Positions 1-6,652 of a stretch of 9,410 nucleotides of DNA are shown piece after piece. Within the stretch, counting starts at the first letter, position 1; each line of letters starts with the position of its first letter. The notes beneath the pieces are model-generated. The model was given only the letters and a program-made list of their open reading frames with translations. It ran no database searches and was not told the DNA's origin. Source of the DNA: Myxococcales bacterium UBA5297 (lineage in GTDB: Bacteria; Myxococcota; Myxococcia; Myxococcales; UBA5297); NCBI GenBank assembly GCA_002408385.1, contig DHSB01000056.1, positions 1-9,410 on the forward strand. Direction: 5' to 3'. Both the position numbers and the translations under genes were made by a program.

Positions 1-78
1 AGCGACCGGTGGGATGAAGCGATGGACATCACCCTTCACACCGCGCCAGTCGGCCTCCGGGTATTGCGGGCCGCATGA

Positions 79-843
79 TCAGGATGGCATCCACTCCCGC
101 GCCACCGGTGTGTTGCCCTTAGCACCGCGCGCGCCTCCGGTGCCGCCATCGACGTATTCCTGCCCGTTCACCTTCTTAGCCCTGAAGAAAAGCGGAATGG
201 CTGCCGAAGCCAGGATGGCTTGGACTTGCTCGCTCTCGGGCAGCGCCTGAACATGGAGAAACTCGGAGTCTGGCGTGTCGGTGATCCCGAAGGCGCCCAA
301 GGCCCCGACGGCGAAATCCAGCCAAGCCTTGCCGTGGCTGCGGTAGACGGAGACATGGAAAGGCTTGCCCTTCCGCAAGGAGTCCATGTCGAGAACGCGC
401 TTCAAGGCATCTTTGACGGGGCTATCGCTGTACAGGCCGCCACGGTCCAGAAGCGACGAACTGGCTGGTATGAGCGCGACCAGTGCGGCGTCCAGCAACG
501 GCGGCAGGATCACCGTCTGCCCCATAGAGACCATCAGGCCGAGATACCAAGCGAAATCGGCGGTGCCGGGCCCTTCATTGCCGAGCTTGATCGGATTGTT
601 ATCGGCAATGAAGCGCCAGACTTGCTCCAGCCGGCTCGCAGCCTCAGCCATGTTCGCGGACGCCGCAACGACTGAGCCGTTGAAGGCGCCGATGCTGGCG
701 CCGGAGACGGCATCGACCTCCAACCCGGCCTCGGCCAGATAGCGAAGGACGCCGACGTGGAAGGCGCCTTTCGAACCACCGCCGGCCAGGGCGATCCCGA
801 GTCGGGGTTTCCGGAGGTCACTCGACGGCGTGATGCTTGGCAT
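79..843 (-). CDS. Patatin-like phospholipase, probably with a broken 3' end
   Basis: Predicted lipid acyl hydrolase of the patatin/RssA class, 254 residues. The oxyanion glycine motif GGGSKG is at residues 21-26, the nucleophile Ser50 sits in GASIG (48-52), ASAAIPLFF is at 212-220, and the catalytic Asp232 is in DGG (232-234), so the Ser-Asp dyad is complete. There is no signal peptide, so it is probably cytosolic and acts on inner membrane lipids. The ATG at 843 is chosen over longer starts because AGGAG lies 5 bases upstream. This start falls 26 bases inside the end of rdcB, implying translational coupling as the last known gene of the unit. Relatives normally continue well beyond the GNTPV segment, but this frame ends six residues later. 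A different frame from base 100 reads AGVDAILIM, which looks like the missing strand, so an indel or sequencing error near bases 95-105 is likely. Class assignment is firm; substrate and intactness are not. Confidence 0.85.
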   Translation of the reverse strand: MPSITPSSDLRKPRLGIALAGGGSKGAFHVGVLRYLAEAGLEVDAVSGASIGAFNGSVVAASANMAEAASRLEQVWRFIADNNPIKLGNEGPGTADFAWYLGLMVSMGQTVILPPLLDAALVALIPASSSLLDRGGLYSDSPVKDALKRVLDMDSLRKGKPFHVSVYRSHGKAWLDFAVGALGAFGITDTPDSEFLHVQALPESEQVQAILASAAIPLFFRAKKVNGQEYVDGGTGGARGAKGNTPVAREWMPS

Positions 844-1780
844 GACGGCTCCTGACGAAGATGGCGTGCCCCTCTGCTTCCAATCGGCGTGACAGGATCT
901 CACAGCTTTGCAGGGGCAGCAGGGTCGGGGCATGGAGACGGCGGGTCACGTCGGGGGCATGCCCGTCAGCCGCTTGCTGGATCACGAATAGCCTCGGGGA
1001 ACTGGCCGGCGCCGACCAGTCCAGCAGGAAGGCGAAGCCTTCGCGGGTTTCCTTGGGCAGATCGAGGATGGGGGCGACCAGTGCGTCGTAATCCAGCATT
1101 CCGGCGCTCCCGAAATCTTCGACCAGAAGGTCCCTCACCCGATTCCGGAGCAACGCGCGCAGCATGCTGGCGGCTTCGTCCTCTGGCCAACCGCGCAGGA
1201 AACGCCCGTAAGGCCCCCAATACAGGCGCGACATCAGCGTCACCAGACGCAACGCCGGGGGCACCGACCGCCATTCGGCCTGACCCCAGCAACTCAATTC
1301 GACGTCCAGGTGCCGGCCGGCGCTGTCGCGTGCCTCCACCAGGGTCAGACGCGCGTTGATGTTCTCAATCTCCCGCGTGCCGGCATTCCGCCATGCGTCC
1401 AGTCTCTCTGCGAGTAGGGAGACCTCGGCTGCCAAGGCTTCATGGCGTTCCTGAAGGCGCATGACCCCCCGCCGGGTCTCGAGGAGGCGGTCCACTACCC
1501 GTCCCAAGGCCAAGTCGCTTTGCAGTTGGGCGGCCTGCAATGCGGTCAGCCATTCGCTAGCGGCTCGCAGGCCGGCGGCCATGTTGCGGTCGATGTTCTG
1601 CTGGCGACGGGCGGAGGCGCCAGTCAAGCCGTCCCAGGTGCGGGCCAGGATGCCGCGCGGGGGGGCACGGAGGCGGATATGGTCATCGACCACCTCCAGT
1701 CCGTTGACCAAGTCGACGATCGCTTTTTCCCGAACGATCTCTTCGATTGCGGCTGACGGTGCCAATGCTAGGGCATACAT
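818..1780 (-). CDS. rdcB: RdcB (YjcZ)-type partner of the dynamin-like GTPase
   Basis: 320 residues, close in size to E. coli YjcZ/RdcB (about 290). The N-terminal section IVDLVNGLEV (21-30), followed by WDGLTGASARRQ (49-60), resembles the conserved start of that family as I remember it. Residues about 72-150 are charged, heptad-like helix and probably a coiled coil. The C-terminal half is mixed and has no known catalytic motif. In E. coli the homologue works with the GTPase RdcA to stimulate the diguanylate cyclase DgcE; no cyclase is visible here. Starts are GTG at 1789 or ATG at 1780. ATG is preferred because GAGGGAG lies 8 bases before it, whereas the GTG would overlap that site. The gene follows the dynamin gene after 52 bases, the same pairing as yjdA-yjcZ in E. 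coli, and its 3' end overlaps the patatin start. The assignment rests on partial motif memory plus this neighbour relationship. Confidence 0.72.
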   Translation of the reverse strand: MYALALAPSAAIEEIVREKAIVDLVNGLEVVDDHIRLRAPPRGILARTWDGLTGASARRQQNIDRNMAAGLRAASEWLTALQAAQLQSDLALGRVVDRLLETRRGVMRLQERHEALAAEVSLLAERLDAWRNAGTREIENINARLTLVEARDSAGRHLDVELSCWGQAEWRSVPPALRLVTLMSRLYWGPYGRFLRGWPEDEAASMLRALLRNRVRDLLVEDFGSAGMLDYDALVAPILDLPKETREGFAFLLDWSAPASSPRLFVIQQAADGHAPDVTRRLHAPTLLPLQSCEILSRRLEAEGHAIFVRSRHAKHHAVE

Positions 1781-1832
1781 GGTCCACACTCCCTCGCCGC
1801 GACGTCGCCATGGCGTCAGCGCATTGCTGTAC

Positions 1833-4268
1833 CTAACCCGCTGAACGGGCAGGAGCGGAGTCCACCCGGGGCAGATGTTGCCTGAAGTCCATCAAGTCCT
1901 GCCGGTGCATTCCCGCCTGTTCAGCGACGTTCTCGATGTGACGACGCAGTTCCGCCAGTCTTTCCTTGTCCCGCTCCTGGTCCCCGATGCCATCCAGCAG
2001 TACGGTGCGGTAGCCTTCCAGATGGTTTCGCAGGCGTTCGAAGTACTCCTCGATGGCGGGCTTGATCTCGTCGTTGACGAATTCGGACGCCCGTTTGCCA
2101 ATATCGTCCTCTGCACGGGTCAAGCTTTCGTCGACGCCCCTGCGGATCGCCTCAACGTCGACGGTAGTCTCGGTGAATTCGACTACTTCTTCGTAGTAGC
2201 CGCCACCCCATAGTTTGCGGGCAAACCAAGCCCCGATGCCCTTCTTCGCTCGCTTCCGGGTTTCGTGCCAGGAGCGGGTCCCGATGGCGTCAAAATCGCC
2301 GGTTGAAATTGCGGTCTGATCGGCGTTGAAGTTGGGAGCCGGGAAGGCGATGGTCAGGTCGATGCCGCCGTCTTTCAGGGTTTGCTGCGCCCGCTCCAAG
2401 ATGGCGCCCACCTCATCGCTCGTGGACGTACCTAAATCATCGCGCAGCTTGGTTGCCGCCTCTTCCAGCGCACGCTCGCCGTCTTTTACACCATCGCTAA
2501 TGATCTCCTTGATTCGCTCAGTGATCGTGCCAGCGAAATTCACCGCCTTTTCGCGATCAGGGAAAGTGATCTTGTCGTCCGACTGTTGTCGAACTGCTGT
2601 TGGAGGCGGTGTTTCCGCGGCGCGTTCCCTGGCGAAAGAGAGAATTACATCGAGGGCGCTTTGCTGGGCCCGCCGTTCCTGCTCCGCGATTCGTTCCTTT
2701 TCTTTGGTGTAGTTTCTTTCGTCCTCCCTGCCTTCTTCGAAGTATGTCCGGACGGCCTCACGCATCAGCGTTTGAGTTGTCAAAAAAATGAGTCTTGCCT
2801 GATTCGCAAAACGGTCGGTCATGCCGTTCAGCAACGCCTCGGCCCTTTTCTCCGCAGCATTCGCTGCACGAATGTCCGTGCGCAGATGGTCGACCATGCG
2901 CTGAAGCTGGGCCACCTCCTGGGTGACGCCGCCTTTGCGCAGAGCCAGAAACTCCTCGATGGTGCCGCCGTAGTCGCTCATCTTCGCCAGAGCGGCTTCG
3001 ATGCAGATTTGCGCCGCCTGCTGATGCCCGCGGGCGATGACCTGTGTGAGAAGCGGTTCGAACTGGCTCTTTTTCCAGAACTTCTTCGCCTGGCGAGCAA
3101 GCTCCTCGCGGTTGTCCAATTCCTCGTCGTCCAGGTTTGCCATGTTCGCGAAGTCGCGGAACCAGGGCGCGTCCTTGAAACCCCGGACGTCCTCTCCGAC
3201 TTCAAGGGAGGTCAAGAGGCGGCTCGACAGGTACGCAATGAGGCCCGACGCCGGGAAAACCCGTTCCGCCTCGATATCCAGCAGAGACTTGGTTACGAAG
3301 TTTCTTACCTCTGCTTCGGGCATGCAGTTGGCGTTACGTTGATCAAAGCGGTTGACCAGCGCGAACGTGCGGTCCCCCAACTGCGTCGATAGAAAGCGGA
3401 GGACGCTGCGCACCTGTTCGTCGGCGGTGGAGAGCAACTGGGTATAGTCAAGCACCGCCAGGACGGCCGATGCCTTCTCCAGTTGTTCCTTCATGATGTT
3501 CAACAGGGCGTCGCCCTGACCGGCCTCGTTGGGGCCCGGGGTGTCCAGCAAGGTCAGACGCCCAAGGCCATCAGCCGCGGTCTTTGCCAGATGAGTGAAC
3601 TCGACCTCAATGACCGGCAATTCATGGATCTCGTCATAATCGTCGTCGCCAAGGGACAGGCCTATGGGCGCTTCGCGGGCGAGGCGCACGAGATCGTTCA
3701 GGTCCCGCAGCACGATGAAGATTTCATCTACGCCGACATGCCGCCCTCCGATCCAGTCCCCGCGCCCGGCAAGGATGCGCTGGATCAGTTCCCTGCCGTT
3801 GGCTTGATGCCAAGTGTCCAGTTTGTCGAACCCGCCACGCGCCTGCAGAGCCTGGAGGCGGCCTCGCACGCCGGCCTCCAAGGCGAGGATCGGCGCAGTC
3901 TTGGGAAACTCCAGGACCGGATCCTTGCGTCCCGGCGTGTGCCGAATGAGCGTGGGCATTGTAGTCATCGGTTGGTTGCGGTTCGGCAGCACCTCTGTCC
4001 CCGTGATGGCGTTGATCGTCGTGGATTTGCCCGCTTTCATCGTGCCGACGACGGCGATGACCGCCTCGAGATTGTCCACCTTGGAAATTTCACCTTCCAA
4101 CACCTCCAGCACGGTGACTAGCCGCTGCTTGTCCAGGACTCGTGCTTGCCCATCGGCGGTTTCATTCACCAAGCCTGGCGTATTGCTTATCTGCCGCAGC
4201 ACGGCTTGTTGCCCCTTGAGAAGGGCGAGGGCGGATTCTTTCACCTTGAGCATGTTGTTTTGGTGCAT
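1833..4268 (-). CDS. crfC: Dynamin-like GTPase, CrfC/RdcA (YjdA) family
   Basis: 811-residue large GTPase. Motifs seen: G1 P-loop GTMKAGKS (75-82), a Thr-rich G2 around MTTMPT (101-106), G3 DTPG (242-245) and G4 NRFD (306-309). The blocks TTINAITGTEVLPNRNQP and LTLLDTPGPNEAGQ match what I recall of E. coli CrfC (742 residues) almost word for word. Residues from about 400 to the end are long charged helices, as in dynamin stalk or bundle regions. A basic/aromatic patch (KRAKKGIGAWFARKLW, starting near 672) could touch membrane. Family roles: the E. coli protein is reported as a replication-clamp-binding protein and, with RdcB, as an activator of the diguanylate cyclase DgcE. The ATG at 4268 has AAGGGG about 7 bases upstream and begins the family-like N-terminus; a 40-residue upstream extension in frame overlaps the previous gene and looks spurious. 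It starts 26 bases after the WYL gene. Family is confident; role here is inferred. Confidence 0.9.
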   Translation of the reverse strand: MHQNNMLKVKESALALLKGQQAVLRQISNTPGLVNETADGQARVLDKQRLVTVLEVLEGEISKVDNLEAVIAVVGTMKAGKSTTINAITGTEVLPNRNQPMTTMPTLIRHTPGRKDPVLEFPKTAPILALEAGVRGRLQALQARGGFDKLDTWHQANGRELIQRILAGRGDWIGGRHVGVDEIFIVLRDLNDLVRLAREAPIGLSLGDDDYDEIHELPVIEVEFTHLAKTAADGLGRLTLLDTPGPNEAGQGDALLNIMKEQLEKASAVLAVLDYTQLLSTADEQVRSVLRFLSTQLGDRTFALVNRFDQRNANCMPEAEVRNFVTKSLLDIEAERVFPASGLIAYLSSRLLTSLEVGEDVRGFKDAPWFRDFANMANLDDEELDNREELARQAKKFWKKSQFEPLLTQVIARGHQQAAQICIEAALAKMSDYGGTIEEFLALRKGGVTQEVAQLQRMVDHLRTDIRAANAAEKRAEALLNGMTDRFANQARLIFLTTQTLMREAVRTYFEEGREDERNYTKEKERIAEQERRAQQSALDVILSFARERAAETPPPTAVRQQSDDKITFPDREKAVNFAGTITERIKEIISDGVKDGERALEEAATKLRDDLGTSTSDEVGAILERAQQTLKDGGIDLTIAFPAPNFNADQTAISTGDFDAIGTRSWHETRKRAKKGIGAWFARKLWGGGYYEEVVEFTETTVDVEAIRRGVDESLTRAEDDIGKRASEFVNDEIKPAIEEYFERLRNHLEGYRTVLLDGIGDQERDKERLAELRRHIENVAEQAGMHRQDLMDFRQHLPRVDSAPARSAG

Positions 4269-4294
4269 GGAGGTCCCCTTGCAAAGTAAGAGAA

Positions 4295-5281
4295 TTATGC
4301 GGGCACAGCACGTTGAGCTTGTTGCAATGCGACGGCATAGGCGTCGACTAAACGTTTCGGCTGAATAATCCTGACCGATGCGCCCCAACTAAACAGGTGC
4401 CAGCAAATCTCGTTCAGTCCACTGGCGGTGAAGCGCACCGTGGCGCCGCCGTCGGCGTGCGGCTCGATGGTCTCGGTCGGATGGAAGCTGTGTTGACGCA
4501 GGCGCGCCATGCCCTCGGGCAGCACGCGCAGAATGACCTCGAACGGTTCCTCGCGGCACACGCCAAAGGCGCCGGAAACGAAGTCGGACAGAGCGAAAGA
4601 CGGAGCGCGGTGGAAGGACTCTCCCGTCAGTTCGACCCGATCCAAGTAGGGCAGGGCGAACTTGCGCCATTTGCGGTCCTCGACCCCGCGCCACACGAGG
4701 TAGCCTTTGGCGCCGTACAGCAGGCCGTAGGGCTCCGCCAGGTAGTCGCAGGCCGGGGCTTCGCCGCCCTTTCGATAGGTCACGCGCACGCGCTCGCATC
4801 GCAGGATCGCCGTGCGCAGGGCCTGGAGCACGGCAGTGTCGGCCGTCGGGACCGAACCGGGTTGGAGAACGAAGCCTTGCGCCTCGTCGAGGGCGTCGGC
4901 GTCCACGGCGACCGCCAGGGTCTGGCTCTCCTCCAACCGGTCGATCAGCATGCGCAGGGCGGCGGCGACGGTGGCCGGGGCCTCTCGCTCCAGCGCGGCG
5001 ACGCCGGCCCGGGCCGCCGCCAATTCCTCCGCCGTCACCGGCAGGTGCAGGCCGCCCGACCCCTCCTGGATTCGCTTGCGCACTTTGCCCGGTTCGGGTG
5101 ACGGCAGGGTTTCGACCACGTAACCGGCGGCCTCGATGGCGCCCAGGTCGCGTTCGACGGTCCGCCGGGTCACGCCATACCGGTCGCGCAAGTCCTGGAT
5201 CGGCACTCCGGAGCGCGCCGCCGACAGGTCGCGAATCATGCCAAGGACGCGCAGGAGTTGAATGTTGCGGGAGGTGGACAT
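4295..5281 (-). CDS. WYL-domain transcriptional regulator with N-terminal HTH
   Basis: 328-residue regulator. An HTH of the DeoR/HTH_11 kind is at about residues 5-60, with recognition segment YGVTRRTVERDLGAIE (35-50). A linker helix region spans 83-125. A WYL domain covers about 150-220 (EPYGLLYGAKGYLVW, with GYL at 193-195 in place of WYL, then KFALPYLDRVEL). A WCX-type C-terminal extension is at about 245-320 (ends HLFSWGASVRIIQPKRL). WYL domains bind ligands such as nucleic acid or nucleotide; proteins with this layout include PafC and the defence-island repressors BrxR and CapW. As first gene of the unit, 26 bases ahead of the dynamin gene, it probably controls this operon, possibly by autorepression. 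The ATG at 5281 is chosen because translation there begins with the HTH and a plausible promoter ends about 30 bases upstream; no strong Shine-Dalgarno is visible. The ligand is unknown. Confidence 0.9.
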   Translation of the reverse strand: MSTSRNIQLLRVLGMIRDLSAARSGVPIQDLRDRYGVTRRTVERDLGAIEAAGYVVETLPSPEPGKVRKRIQEGSGGLHLPVTAEELAAARAGVAALEREAPATVAAALRMLIDRLEESQTLAVAVDADALDEAQGFVLQPGSVPTADTAVLQALRTAILRCERVRVTYRKGGEAPACDYLAEPYGLLYGAKGYLVWRGVEDRKWRKFALPYLDRVELTGESFHRAPSFALSDFVSGAFGVCREEPFEVILRVLPEGMARLRQHSFHPTETIEPHADGGATVRFTASGLNEICWHLFSWGASVRIIQPKRLVDAYAVALQQAQRAVPA

Positions 5282-5313
5282 GGCCGTGTGTAAAGTTCTT
5301 TTGGTTCTGGGCG

Positions 5314-5341
5314 AGCATACCCTCGTTTGCTTGGTACGCAA
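5314..5341 (-). promoter_or_regulatory. Candidate sigma-70 promoter of the WYL-dynamin-rdcB-patatin unit
   Basis: On the minus strand TTGCGT (5341-5336) and TATGCT (5319-5314) are separated by 16 bases. Transcription would begin near 5307, giving a leader of about 25 bases before the ATG at 5281. It is the best hexamer pair in the gap and agrees with the chosen start. Read by eye only. Confidence 0.45.
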
Positions 5342-5351
5342 TGGGACCATT
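5340..5351. promoter_or_regulatory. 12-base palindrome beside the -35 element, candidate operator
   Basis: AATGG-GA-CCATT is a perfect inverted repeat with a 2-base centre. It overlaps the upstream edge of the candidate -35 hexamer. ACCA-TTCCAC-TGGT starts a few bases further on and overlaps it. A dimeric regulator such as the WYL protein could bind here, but a 5-base arm can arise by chance. Confidence 0.25.
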
Positions 5352-5640
5352 CCACTGGTGCGACCCTAGGTGACGCATCTGGTAGACCGCTGCGTCGGCG
5401 CAGGCGCACGACTGTCGACGGGCTGTGCGCGACCTACCCGGCGAGGCGGCCGGCGGCGGTCTTCCGGTGTCAGGGGCTGACAGAGTCGGGAGGAGGAGGC
5501 GGCGGCTGTCAGGCGGCGCCCGGCGATGCCACGAAGGCCCGGCGACATGTTGCCGTGCACGCCAAGACGCAACACTGCGAAAAGACTTAGGCATCCTGCT
5601 GGTCGCTGGGCCGCGCCCGTGAGGCACCTGCTTGGGGGGG
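5352..5640. other. Gene-free stretch with two inverted repeats
   Basis: No convincing gene is seen here. There are two perfect inverted repeats: GACGCA with TGCGTC (5372-5396, 13-base spacer), and TGTCAG-GGG-CTGACA (5468-5482), a tight hairpin with no T-run, so not an obvious terminator. A further TGTCAGG occurs near 5509. The last 23 bases (5618-5640) look like a degenerate copy of the 21-base unit that follows. Open frames that cross this stretch continue into the repeat array and are not credible. Confidence 0.5.
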
Positions 5641-5997
5641 CGTGAGGCACCTTGCCGCGGCCGTGAGGCGCCGATCCGCGGCCGTGAGGCACCTTGCCGC
5701 GGGCGTGAGGCGCTCTGCCGCGGGCGTGAGGCGCTCTGCCGCGCGCGTGAGGCATCCTGCCGCGCGCGTGAGGCATCCTGCCGCGTGCGTGAGGCATCCT
5801 GCCGCGCGCGTGAGGCACCCAGCCGCGGCCGTGAGGCACCGATCCGCGGCCGTGAGGCATCTTGCCGCGGCCGTGAGGCACCTTGCCGCGAGCGTGAGGC
5901 ACCCAGCCGCGGCCGTGAGGCGCCTTGCCGCGGGCGTGAGGCACCCAGCCGCGGCGGTGAGGCGCCATGCCGCGGGCGTGAGGCACCCAGCCGCGCC
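5641..5997. repeat. Tandem array of seventeen 21-base units
   Basis: Seventeen consecutive full units of exactly 21 bases fit CGTGAGGC-nnnnn-GCCGCG-nn (one begins GGTGAGGC; two units read TCCGCG in place of GCCGCG). Variation is concentrated in the five-base middle (for example ACCTT, ATCCT, ACCCA, GCTCT, GCCGA) and the last two bases. A degenerate unit precedes the array and a partial CGTG follows it. Open frames exist on both strands only because 21 is divisible by 3 and the unit has no stop. The variable bases change amino acids in the frames I read (for example the Lys/Trp/Arg/Met position of a PHGRGKV-type heptad), which argues against a conserved protein. Each unit carries CCGCGG. It looks like a non-coding minisatellite; a repetitive low-complexity protein cannot be fully excluded. 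Confidence 0.95.
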
Positions 5998-6024
5998 CGT
6001 GGACGCAGCGACTCGAAGCTGCCT

Positions 6025-6636
6025 CTACGCGCGGGCTGAGCGGACCAAGCCTGACCTGGCTCGAACCACCTGTCGGGCCTTCAACGCCTCGCCCAAATAC
6101 CTCGCCGTCCGCGACTCCCGCGACCGCGCCACCTGCTCTGGCGTGCCCCAGGCGACCAGCGTGCCTCCCTGGTCGCCGCCCTCCGGCCCGAGGTCGATGA
6201 CGCAGTCGGCCGAGGCGATCAGGTCCGGGTTGTGCTCGATGACCACCACGGTGTCGCCCCGGTCGACCAACCGCTGGAGCGCCGAGACGAGCTTGGCGAC
6301 GTCGGCCATGTGCAGGCCGGTGGTCGGCTCGTTGGGCACGTAGAACGAGGGCCCGACACCAGAGCTCGCGAGCTCGGCGGCCAGCTTCATCCGTTGCGCT
6401 TCCCCGCCCGAGAGCGTCGGGCTCGGCTGGCCGAGCTGCAGATAGTCGAGCCCGATCTCCACCAGGAAATCGAGCGGTCGCATCACCGACTGGAACGCCG
6501 CGAAGTACTCGCGGGCCTGCTCGACTGTCATCGCCAGCACGTCGGCTACCGACTTGCGCTCGAGCGTCACCTCGAGCGTGTCTGCGTTGTAGCGCCGCCC
6601 GCCGCAAGCCTCGCAGGCGATGTAGACCTCGGGCGC
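6025..6636 (-). pseudogene. uvrA: C-terminal uvrA fragment with altered Walker B motif
   Basis: Reads in frame as the end of UvrA, the ABC-type damage-recognition subunit of nucleotide excision repair. It holds the second half of the C-terminal zinc module (CEACGGRRYN), the ABC signature LSGGEAQRMKLAAEL, a Walker B region, and the switch-histidine motif VVVIEHN. UvrA-like sequence begins abruptly near 6636; just upstream the frame meets a TAG (6675-6677), so there is no start and no Walker A. Walker B reads FYVPNEPTTG where the family, and the second copy in this window, have FYVLDEPTTG: the metal-coordinating Asp has become Asn. The tail after GEALKA (QVVRARSGLVRSARA) is unrelated to the other copy. 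It begins about 17 bases beyond the stop of the 166-residue gene. A GTG at 6570 could start a 181-residue product, but without Walker A this would not be a working ATPase domain. Most likely a decayed partial duplicate. Confidence 0.88.
6077..6522. repeat. Direct repeat, left copy: duplicated uvrA 3' segment
   Basis: Bases 6077-6522 align without gaps, at a constant offset of 2888, to 8965-9410. I count about 25 mismatches by eye, roughly 94 percent identity. The left limit is the GCCTTCAACG shared by both. The right limit is the window edge in the other copy, so the true duplication is longer, probably to about 6636 here. Confidence 0.95.
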
Positions 6637-6652
6637 CTGACTGCTACGTCGC

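Noticed and set aside
1806..1815. CGCCATGGCG palindrome between the dynamin and rdcB genes
   Set aside because: A perfect 10-base palindrome, but with no loop, T-run or promoter nearby; GC-rich DNA gives these by chance.
2586..3392. Plus-strand 268-codon frame
   Set aside because: Antisense to the dynamin-like GTPase, whose motifs are unambiguous.
4389..5627. Minus-strand 412-codon frame overlapping the WYL gene
   Set aside because: Arg/Pro/Gly-rich shadow in another frame of the clearly identified WYL regulator.
5641..5997. CRISPR array
   Set aside because: Units are contiguous 21-mers with only a five-base variable core; there are no spacers of 30 or more bases and no cas genes.
6040..6075. 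GGTTCGAGCC on the minus strand as a tRNA T-arm
   Set aside because: The flanking bases do not make the five-pair T stem, and no acceptor or anticodon arm is found.
5632..6343. Plus-strand open frames of 135 and 233 codons through the repeat
   Set aside because: Heptad strings come from the repeat, and the rest is antisense to uvrA. No ribosome site and no motif.
5366..6607. Minus-strand 413-codon open frame
   Set aside because: It is a fusion of a wrong-frame reading of the uvrA fragment, the 21-base repeat and GC-rich intergenic DNA. It is open only because of composition and the multiple-of-three repeat.
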